From: Euphorbia lathyris
Lineage: Eukaryota > Streptophyta > Magnoliopsida > Malpighiales > Euphorbiaceae
NCBI RefSeq assembly: GCF_963576675.1
Contig: NC_088910.1
Span: 100,592,807-100,656,806, forward strand
Reading direction: 5' to 3'
DNA length: 64,000 nt
Shown: positions 33,544 through 42,799 of the stretch, one piece after another
How the letters are laid out: the number at the start of each line of letters is the position of its first letter
Position numbering within the stretch: the stretch's first letter is position 1
Program-made: the position numbers and the translations under genes
Notes under the pieces: generated by a model
Told to the model about the DNA's origin: nothing
The model's database searches: none
Seen by the model: the letters and a program-made list of their open reading frames with translations, nothing else

Positions 33544-36500
33544 TTACTGAAGAGGATTAAACATACCAATTGCTTCTCTCAGTATGCTAAATTGCTCTCG
33601 TGCTAGAGGCTTTGTAAAGATATCAGCAAGCTGCTCGTCTGTTGGTACATACGTCAGCTTGATTTCTTTCTTGAGTACATGATCTCTGATGAAGTGATGT
33701 CATATACTGACATGTTTCATCCTGCTGTGTTGAATTGGGTTCTTTGAGAGGTCAATTGCACTTTTGTTGTCGCATTTGACTTCAATTGTCTTTGTTTGAA
33801 CACCATAATCTTCAAGCTGTTGCTTAATCCAAAGGACCTGAGCAACACAGCTTCCAGCAGCAATGTACTCAGCTTCAGTTGTGGACAGGGCTACTGACGC
33901 CTGCTTCTTGCTGAACCAAGATACAAGACAGCTTCCTAGGAATTGGCATCCTCCAGAGGTGCTTTTTCTTTCCAGCTTGTCTCGTCCATAGTCAGCGTCA
34001 GTGTATCCGATGAGTGTAAAGTCATGAGTGTTTAGATACCACAGACCTGCATTTACTGAGCTTTGCAAATATCTAAGGATCCTTTTTATGGCTATGTAAT
34101 GGGATTCCTTAGGGTTAGCTTGATATCTAGCACAATAACATACTGAGAACTGAATGTCCGGTCTACTTGCTGTTAAGTAAAGTAAAGAGCCAATCATACC
34201 TTGGTATAACTTGCTGTCTACTGACTTACCATTCTCATCAGCACAAAGGACAGTGTCAGTGCCCATAGGAGTGGATATTGGCTTACAATGTTCTAGTTCA
34301 TATTTCTTTAATATCTCCTTGGCATATTTAGCTTGACTTATGAATATGCCATTCTTTCCTTGCTTGATTTGAAGTCCGAGGAAGAAGTTGAGTTCTCCCA
34401 TCATTGACATTTCGAATTCAGTCTGCATTTGTTTGCTAAATTCCTTGCACATAGATTCATTAGTAGCACCAAATATAATATCATCTACATATATTTGAGC
34501 CAGCAGGGTATCTTTACCCTTTCTCTTAATGAATAAGGTTGTATCAGCTTGACCCCTGACGTAACCTCTAGTCAGTAAAAAGTTGGTCCGCCTCTCATAC
34601 CAAGCACGTGGTGCTTGCTTGAGTCCATACAGAGCCTTTTTGAGTTTGTAAACGTGGTTTGGGAACTTAGAATCCTCAAACCCTGGAGGCTGATTTACAT
34701 AGACCTCCTCGTCTATTATTCCATTAAGAAAGGCACTTTTGACATCCATTTGAAACAGTTTAAAGTTCATGTAAGATGCATATGCACATAAAATCCTAAT
34801 AGCTTCTAGCCTTGCCACTAGGGCAAAGGTCTCACCGTAGTCAATACCTTCTTGCTGACTGTAGCCCTGAGCTACAAGTCTTGCCTTGTTTCTGACTACG
34901 TTTCCTTGCTCATCTAGCTTGTTCCTGAAGACCCATCTCGTTCCAATGGTCTTTTGGCTCCTAGGATGTGGCACTAGCTCCCATACATTATTTCTCCTGA
35001 ACTGATTGAGTTCCTCTTGCATGGCATTCATCCAGAATTCGTCATCCTCAGCTTCGGCAAAGTTCTTCGGCTCAAGGACTGAGACAAAAGCTACATTGCC
35101 GAGATACTTCCTTAGTTGATTTCTTGTCATCAGCGTATTTCCAGCTGAGTCAAGAATTGCATTTTCTGAATGCCCTCTTGGGACTCTTATCTCCTTTGGT
35201 AGACTTGTGTCTTGTTCTATCTGTGTTTCAACATTCTCTGCAGAAGTAGATAGGTCAATGAAAGTAATTTTAGGTTCACTCTTACTCTTGGTCAGCCGTT
35301 TTATGAAGGACTCAGTAGCTGGTTCTTGATCAGCAGGTGCTGAGTTTGGTTCATCTTCTGTCAGCGGCTGGTATCTTCCTGCAGGGTTAGTTTCATCGAA
35401 TTGCACATGTATAGATTCTTCTAATACTTGAGTTCTCTTATTAAAAACTCTGTATGCTTTACTGTTTGTTGAGTAGCCTAGAAAGATAGCCTCATCAGCT
35501 TTTGAATCAAATTTGGCTAAGCTATCTTTGGTATTTAAAATAAAACACCTACAGCCAAAGGCACGAAAGTATCCAATGTTGGGCTTTCGTCCTTTCCAAA
35601 GTTCATATGGGGTTTTCTTAAGTATAGGTCTAACTAAAGCCCTATTCAGAATATAGCATGCTGTGTTGACAGCTTCTCCCCAAAAATACTTTGGAAGCCT
35701 ATGCTCATCCAGCATTGTCCTGGCAATCTCAACCAGAGTTCTGTTCTTCCTTTCAACAACCCCATTTTGCTGAGGCGTTCTAGGAGCAGAGAAATTGTGG
35801 TCAATGCCGCTGGCTTCACAGAATTCAACAAACTTTTGGTTCTTGAATTCTCCACCATTATCACTACGGATATGAGCTAATTTTAGGTCTTTCTCATTTT
35901 CAATTTTTCTAACCAAGTTTGAAAATGTCTCAAAAGTCTCATCCTTACTGGTCAGCAGGATAACCCATGTGTACCGAGAGAAATCATCTACAATAACCAA
36001 GGAAAACCTTCTTCCACCCAGACTCAGCGGCTGGACTGGACCAAAGAGATCCAAGTGTAGCATTTCTAACGGACGCTTAGTTGAGACAATGTTTTTACTT
36101 TGAAAAGATTGCTTGGTTTGTTTTCCAGCTTGGCAGGCATGGCATAATTGATCTTTTTGAAATTTAAGTTCAGGCAGTCCCTCAACCAATTGCTTTCTTG
36201 CTAATTTGGCCAGGAGGTCCATGCTTACATGACCAAGTCTCCTGTGCCATAGCCAGGAATTTTCTTCCTTTGTGACTAAGCATACAGTTTTTGAAAACTT
36301 CTTTTCGAGGTTTAGCATAAAGACATTGTCTATCCGAGGGGCAGTTAAGATTAACTCATTAGTTTTACCCTCGTATATTTTACATCCAGTAGCATCAAAT
36401 ATAACTTTTCTCCCATTGTCACATAGCTGAGCTACGCTGAGTAAGTTATATTTGAGTCCGCTGACTAGGGAGACAGATTCAATAGTAGGGTTACCTCCGA

Positions 36501-36672
36501 CGGTTCCTGAGCCTACTATCTTACCCTTCTTGTTGTCTCCAAAACTTACACTCCCTCCTCGTTTACGTTCAAACGTGATGAACTGAGTTTCATCACCCGT
36601 CATATGCCTTGAGCATGCGCTGTCAATATACCACATCTTTGACTTCTCGGCACATCTCAGGCTTACCTGCAT
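33544..36672 (-). pseudogene. pol: Sirevirus pol: protease, integrase, reverse transcriptase, RNase H
   Basis: The main open frame runs 36672-33700 (990 codons), then continues in frame past a TGA at 33700-33702 to a stop near 33544. Protease: [14 protein letters not shown] at residues 14-27, with Ser in the D-S/T-G site. Integrase: zinc part [10 protein letters not shown] and LCHACQAGK, core [16 protein letters not shown] and [10 protein letters not shown] (D, D and E). [53 protein letters not shown] and the catalytic [10 protein letters not shown] (YVDD at 34480-34491). RNase [14 protein letters not shown]. The last 50 codons, lost behind the stop, include the conserved end of RNase H. Otherwise the gene is long and intact. 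Confidence 0.93.
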
Positions 36673-36677
36673 TGTAA

Positions 36678-38282
36678 CTAGTTACTTTTAGGTGCCCAAC
36701 TCTTTTTGGGTCCTGACTTGTTAGGTGCAACAGGTATAGCATCATATTTTATTTTATGGCGGCATACATGGACAGTATGGCCATTCTTTCCACAGAAGTC
36801 ACAACTGACCTTCTGTTTAGGATTTTTTACTGACTTGTCAGCACCCCAGTGCTGAGCGTGCCAGCACACTTTAGTAGTGTGTCCTAACTTCCCACAAAAA
36901 TCACATTGGACTTTTCGCTGGGGATTTCTTCTCTACTGAGTACCTTGGTACTGTGTACCTTGATACTGAGTTCTCAGCGGAAAATTGTTTTTGTTTGGAA
37001 CCTTTAATTGGTTCTGAATGGTTGTGACATCCTTCCTCAGTTTCTTTGAAACTGACTGGACTTCAGAGACAGACTCATGAATGATTTTCATATTTTCATG
37101 CAAAACTGAGTTGTCTTGAAGAAGGTATCTGAGGTCACTCAGTTTGACCTCTTCTACTTCATCACAGCGCCGGCTGAGTGCTTTAATCTTCCTATTACAC
37201 TTTTTAACAAGTGTATAGAGATCACTCAGGGCGTTACCCATTTCATTTCTGAGTTGAGAGAGTGAGATTACCTCATTAGATTGCTCTTCATTATCTGACT
37301 CATCAGATTGGTCAGCATGCTCAGAAATGCATGGCTCAGCAAGTTCGTCAGCCATAAAGCATATCTTTGCTGACTCGATGGCCTCAGTTTCTGTTGATGA
37401 AGATTCATCACTGTCACTCCAAGTAGCCACCATTGCCTTCTTCCCACTTTTCTTGTCTTTCCTCAGCGTGGGGCAGTTTGACTTAATATGGCCATCTTGG
37501 TGGCACTCAAAGCATGTAATGGGCTTTGAGCTGTCCTTTCTGTATTTGCTGTCGCTTGAGTCAGTCTTATACTTATCAAACTTTTTGTAAGGCTTTTTGG
37601 AATATTTGTCGTTCTTCCTGAACAGCCTCTTCATCTTTCTTGTAAACATAGCCATCTCCTCATCATCAGTTGAACTCCCGTCAGTAGAGTCAGCCTTCAT
37701 GACAAGTGACTTCTGCTTCTTGTCATCAGATTTTTCCTTCACCTCAAAGTTCTTCATTGATATCTCATGGGTCAGCAATGAACCGATGAGTTCATCATAT
37801 TTGTAGGTGGTTAAATCCTGAGCTTCCTCAACTGCTGTTTTCTTTGCTTGCCAGTCTTTTGGAAGACTCTTGAGTATCTTTTTGACTTGTTCTTCCTCAG
37901 TGAAGATTTTCCCAAGTCTCTTGAGCTCATTAATGATATTGGTGAACCTTGCGTTCATGTCTGAAATGCCCTCATCATTGTTCATCTCGAACAGCTCGTA
38001 CAGTCTCATCTGCTGATTCACCTTGGATTCTTTTACTTTGTTTGTTCCCTCGTAGGTGACTTCCAGCTTTTTCCAGATCTCTTGTGTCGACTCACAACCT
38101 GAGATTTTGTTATATTCTGTAGCATCGAGCGCACAGTGAAGCATATTGATAGCCGAAGCATGGTTTTGAAGCTTCTTAAGATCATCCTCTGTCCATTCAA
38201 CCTCAGCTTTAACAACTGACTGGTCATCAACAACTTTCACAGGTACAAACGGGCCTTGGACTATAGATAGCCAGGCACTCAT
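36678..38282 (-). pseudogene. gag: Sirevirus gag
   Basis: Starts at ATG 38282 (MSAWLSIVQGP). The first 150 residues form the copia-type gag (UBN2-like) domain: EIWKKLEVTYEGTNKVKESK, MRLYELFEMNNDEGISDMNA, LKSLPKDWQ. A zinc knuckle CFECHQDGHIKSNC follows, then an acidic part and a long coiled-coil-like stretch. The frame stops at TAG 36933-36935 within YQGTQ repeats, and the same frame continues to 36678 with two further knuckles, CDFCGKLGHTTKVC and CDFCGKNGHTVHVC. Pol follows in another frame. In SIRE1-like elements gag and pol are separated by one stop that is read through; here the TAG may be that stop or a mutation. Gag packages the RNA and builds the particle. Confidence 0.88.
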
Positions 38283-38480
38283 GTTTGTAGCTTAAATGAA
38301 GTTTTTCATCCTATTCTTCCAAAAGGTATAGTTTGACCCGAAGAATAGGGGAGGCCTGGTAATGGACAGCCCCTCAGGTAATATCTGAGTTGTCTGGTTT
38401 CCAGGGAGAAACCGAGTGCTGTTTTCGCCCATGGTATGGATCAACTCAAGGTTGTTAGACCTTTAGTAATGAGCTTTTAG

Positions 38481-38492
38481 GCTCTGATACCA
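38481..38492 (-). other. Primer binding site, tRNA-iMet type
   Basis: Minus strand TGGTATCAGAGC, two bases inside the 5' LTR. Perfect match to the classical copia PBS. Confidence 0.92.
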
Positions 38493-38494
38493 CT

Positions 38495-39849
38495 TTTTGG
38501 TCCCTCGTAAGGTTGCAAATATAGTTCCAAGGGGGGGTTAGGAACTATTTTACCTTTTTAAAATAATTTGGGAAGATTTCTTTTCTTTAAGAAAAGTTTA
38601 TAAAACAGCGGCACTTAACACTCAGCAAGACACTGGCTTAGTCAACTAGTGACTAGGACAGCTTCGTTGCTTAGGTCAGGAAATAGCACTTAGAGTCTAT
38701 TCCTGAACCTGCTCGTTTGTAGCGCACAACTCAGCTTGACCTCTTTTACTTGGTCAGTTTTAGTTTGTTTTAAGCAAGCAATATGAATAAGGAGTTAAGG
38801 CTTAGAAATACTTCACTCAGCAGATTTATCCAGGTTCGGCTTCTTCTAAGCCTACGTCCTGTCCCCGGAACACCTCCGAGATTTCAAATCCTCTACTGAG
38901 CTCTTTAAAGGTAGAGCCTCAAACCTTTTACAATATCATCAATTGAGTATGACAAGAGTACCTTCCTCTATACTTCTACTCAATCCTAATCTCTCCGCTG
39001 AGTACTTAAAACCGAGTACCCAGCCTCTCCTTTCTACTTCTAGAAATGATAAAGATTTTGTCCTAAACAACAATTGCTAGAACACCTTAGATGATTGAAA
39101 AACAATCACTCTAGACTTTTACACAAATGAATAGACTTTGTAGTGTAAGAACTTTGCTTTGCTTTTGATGGAGAACTTTTGTATACGTTTGGTCAGCGTA
39201 GCGGCTCTTGCTCAAAGTTCTCTACAGAATGTGGATTCTGAATGGACTATTTATAGAGAGCTGTGAGAGCTTCTGGTTATTTCGAATTTCGAAATAACCG
39301 TTGGAGACAAATGGCTACAGGTCGCTTTCACTGAGTCTGCCAGCAGTTCTCGTTAGCCAATCAGATTCCAGCGTCTTCTGTTCTTCGGTCAGTGAGTCAG
39401 TATGTTCCACCATTTTGGGTAATGTCAACCAGACAGCTTGTTGTGTCTTCTGACCTTTACCTAATGAGGAAATACTTTGTCTGGAAGCTGTCTTATGGTC
39501 AGTAGCTGTCCTGCACGTTTTGTCGAGACAGCTCAGCAGCTTCATACCGAAGTTGTCTACGTGGATCTTCTCGATCCTTCTTTACTCAGCATGCGTTTCA
39601 TCACTTTAACGGCGACGTTTTGAAGATACGCGGGCTGAGTGATCTTTGACTTGTTTGACTTGGGCCTTGATTTCCATATAGGGCTTGAGCCTTATGATCT
39701 TTATGTCTTATGATAAATTATAAACTCAACATTGAACAAACACATTAGTAACACTAAACCAAAGCATTTAAACTTAGTGTGTTATAGAATATTTACTTTC
39801 ACTTAATTAATTTTGTCAAATCAAAATCCTGTGGAAAGGTGTTTCAACA
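38495..39849 (-). repeat. Sirevirus 5' LTR
   Basis: 1355 bp, same length as the 3' LTR. Its inner end reads TTTTGG where the 3' LTR has TGTTGG, a point change in the terminal pair. The TATA box (minus, TCTATAAATA) is at 39248-39257. Confidence 0.93.
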
Positions 39850-39854
39850 GAGCT
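39850..39854. repeat. Target site duplication GAGCT, right
   Basis: Matches 29528-29532. Confidence 0.9.
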
Positions 39855-40915
39855 ATGATATTTTTTCACGGAACCGACAATTGATACCTCCTACAAGTGG
39901 CATCAACCTCAACCACAGGTTTGGAGCTCGGTGGCCTCTTATTTTTCTTACAATCATAGGCCATATGACCAATGGATGAACACACTTTAGAAAAGCTTGG
40001 TAGTTTCTCATATACGACTTCAATCCAAAATTGTTTACCTGCTCTTTCAATTCCCAATTGAGTCAGCAAATCCCATGCCATGTCAACATCTAACAACATC
40101 TGAGTATAGTGACCAAAATCACCATCCAAAATTGCATTATCAAAGTGAACAAGGCCTCCAATACCTTTAGCAATATAAGATAAAATTTGAAGATCCCAGT
40201 ACTCCCACAGTAAAGCAAACAATCTGACCTAAACCTGCACATAAGTAGACTTCTCAGTAAAAGAATCGAAATCTGGAACCCAAGGTCGCAATCTGAAGGT
40301 TTCTGAATGCATATTAAGAACCCCACGACCCAAAGCCTTCTCATTAGCCTCTTTCGAGGGAAGAATAACCTGGAAAAAAACCTCTCCCAATAGAGACTAA
40401 CCTCTAAAATCACTAAGTCCCCAAGCAGAGGAAAGTCTAAGCTTGACTTCAGCAACCTTACCTGGCTTATCTCCTTTAGAAAGCACCAGATGGCCAATCA
40501 AAGCATGAGAACATAGCCTTTCATAGCAATCTTGAGAAATCCGAACAGATTTCAGACCATCAATCTCCAAGATAACAGCAGAGGAGGAAGGCTCCACCAC
40601 CACATGACGGTGCAGAACCGAGGAGAAAGAGGGCTTCAAAATCAGCAGAACCGGAGCATTCCCAACACCCGAAGACAGAGCAAATCCTCGAATAAGATTG
40701 AAAAGAACTCCAATGTCCAAATAATCTTCATCATAAGAAGCCATTAGGACCAAAACCGAGTAAGGAAGAACCTGCACAAAATAACACATAGAGAAAACAA
40801 GCCCAAAACAAACCAACATCGCGAGCCGCAGACCGAAAGAAGTAGATCTCAGTGAAAGAGAAACAAAATAGAGAGAAAAGCAGAACGCAGGGGAAAACCA
40901 TACAAAATCTGGCAT
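39855..40915 (-). pseudogene. L1-type LINE ORF1, 5' and middle part (right copy)
   Basis: Starts at ATG 40742-40744 (MASYDEDYLDIGVLF). The frame shifts at about 40400 and 40200. The middle matches the DUF4283 region, and a degraded zinc knuckle (SKVCSSIGHMAYDC, one Cys ligand missing) lies near 39955-40000 after YEKLPSF. 40745-40915 is the LINE 5' leader, shared with the left copy (23206-23400). It is continuous with 29247-29527 once the Sirevirus is removed. ORF1 would bind the LINE RNA and chaperone reverse transcription. Confidence 0.8.
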
Positions 40916-41210
40916 CCCTTTATAACCCTAAATATGCAAATTAGTTTGATTTTATCATTACTTTGCACAAATTATAATTAGATTATGGATCTCTTTAATT
41001 CTGATGTTGCTGTTTAGTATTCGATATTTTTGGTGTTCATAGATATTGGCTTTTCTTAATCATAACCAAGCACCTTAAATCTAATGTTCTGAGGGGTGGC
41101 AACCGGGCCATCGCGGTTCCCCATTCCGCCCTCAATATTTTCGGAGCTGTTTCGGGGAATCCCAAAAAAATGTTTGAGGATTTTTTGACACCCACATTTG
41201 TCCCCACGGT
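40916..41210. other. Extra sequence present only in right copy
   Basis: About 300 bp between the LINE leader and the duplicated flank; absent at the matching place in the left copy (about 23375). No TSD or terminal repeats were found, and no gene. It is either an insertion here or a deletion on the left. Confidence 0.6.
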
Positions 41211-41782
41211 TGACCAACGAAGAGAATGGTGAAAAATCAGGTATCATTATGTCCGCTACTGTAGAATTTCACCCCATAAGCCATCTCACTTTCTCCTTGA
41301 GAAACTACGCAATTATGAAAATCTCCACACATGTTGTGGACCCAATACTGAAGCCTATAACAAAACCTTAAACGGGCTCACAGAGAGCCACACAAGCATC
41401 CCAACCATATGTAAATATTTCATATGGAGTCTTGTGAATGGTTTGGGAAACAGGATGATTAGCATAGTTTCATGGTGGACTAGTAGCTTCAAGATTTGAT
41501 CAAGAATCTAGCTTAAGCATATATCAGTCTGTCCTATATCGAAGTCCATAAAAAATGACACCGTTAGTAGTTTTAAAGGAGAAGATACAAAAGATGATAT
41601 ATTTCCTTAATAGGATTTTTGGATTTTCCTTTTCGGGAAGATTCAAATTTATTAGCATGATGAGGATATTTCCTTAATTGGATTTGTCAAAAAAGTGAAC
41701 TCTATTTATACTAATACTACCTTCATCCCATTTCAGTTTACATCTCTGAAAATCTTATTTTCTTTTCTTTTTACTACTTTCT
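41211..41782. other. Duplicated flank upstream of zinc-finger pseudogene
   Basis: Right-hand copy of 23401-23958, with scattered substitutions and short indels. No gene seen. Confidence 0.7.
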
Positions 41783-42795
41783 ATGGAGCTAAACCTATTT
41801 GTCGATGGTGTCCTGGATTTGAACCTCTCAATTCACAGGTCGAGGCTACCCATGGATAGTGTTTATTCTCATGTTAATCAGTCGGATGAAACTCGTAGGC
41901 ATGAGAAGAAACCAATCAACCCGTCTAGCAGTGGCGGAGCCAGGATTTTGTATTTGGGGGGCTAATTTTAGCCTTGCGGGCAGTGTTGTTGAATTTTTTT
42001 TGAAATCCAGCCCTTACGGACTAGGCAAATTTTTTTTTGGCCTCAATCTCCTAAACGGATGAAACTCGTAGGCATGAGAAGAAACCAATCAACCCGTCTA
42101 GCAGTGGCGGAGCCAGGATTTTGTATTTGGGGGGGCTAATTTTAGCCTTGCGGGCAGTGTTGTTGAATTTTTTTCGAAATCCAACCCTTACGGACTAGGC
42201 AAATTTTTTTTTGGCCTCAATCTCCTAAAACTTTTCGTTTTTGATGAATTTCTTATAATGTTTATTAAATAAACTTTAATTCTAAATTAAGTTTTTGAGT
42301 TTTCAAAGTAAAAATTTGATTTGGAAAAAAAAAATTCAAAAGGGTTAAGAAGATAAAGAGAATATGAAAATAATTAAGACTAATAAGGTTTAAGAAAATG
42401 AGCTTTATGGGGTTTGAACCATTGATCTATTGTATTAAAAAGTGTGTTTTAACCAAATCATCTATCTTAACACATTGTAATAACACTACAAATACACTAA
42501 TATGAATTAAAATAAGGGAGGGCTGTCCACTAACAAACACATACTATTCAGGGGTGGAGCCAACAGCCGGAGGGGCCAGAGCCCCCTCGAGCCCTGGGCT
42601 GGCTCTGCCCTACCGTCTAGGGTTTTCTCATGCAAGTTTTGCAAGAGAAAATTCTCTACAACTCAAGCTCTCACTAGTCACCAAAACGACAATAAACAAG
42701 AGCGTGCCCTGGCGAAAATATGACAAGGTATGAACTTAGGCGGTGTTGGACAATCTGTTGTCATTCAAGGAGTTCCTTCGATTGAAGAAGTCTGA
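41783..42795 (+). pseudogene. C2H2 zinc-finger pseudogene, split by hAT element
   Basis: The first exon-like part (41783-41928) matches the left ORF including LDLNLSI. The coding sequence resumes at 42613 after the hAT element with the CCGTCTAG duplication. In the finger the last His ligand has changed to Asn (QNDN) and a TGA follows soon after. The tail keeps 32 bases missing from the left copy. It is a dead paralogue of 23959-24246. Confidence 0.75.
41929..42612. mobile_element. Non-autonomous hAT element (684 bp)
   Basis: Flanked by the 8-bp repeat CCGTCTAG (41921-41928 and 42613-42620), which occurs once at the empty site in the left copy. Ends: CAGTGGCGGAGCCAG on the left and the complement of TAGGGCAGAGCCAG on the right. 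8-bp TSD and such TIRs fit hAT. No transposase is encoded. A 173-bp tandem duplication (41884-42056 and 42057-42229) covers the left junction, so the target flank and TIR occur twice. Confidence 0.85.
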
Positions 42796-42799
42796 GTTA

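Larger units (their letters stand above)
29533..39849 (-). mobile_element. Sirevirus-type Ty1/copia retrotransposon (10.3 kb) with env-like ORF
   Basis: Complete from LTR to LTR: 5' LTR 38495-39849, tRNA-iMet PBS 38481-38492, gag, pol (PR-INT-RT-RH), an extra ORF (31390-33087), PPT 30888-30899 and 3' LTR 29533-30887. The integrase before RT marks Ty1/copia. The long gag with a coiled-coil-rich end, multiple zinc knuckles and an extra ORF after pol mark the Sirevirus group. The LTRs are both 1355 bp with about 20 differences by eye, so insertion is fairly recent. Stops in gag, pol and the extra ORF make this copy defective. Confidence 0.93.
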
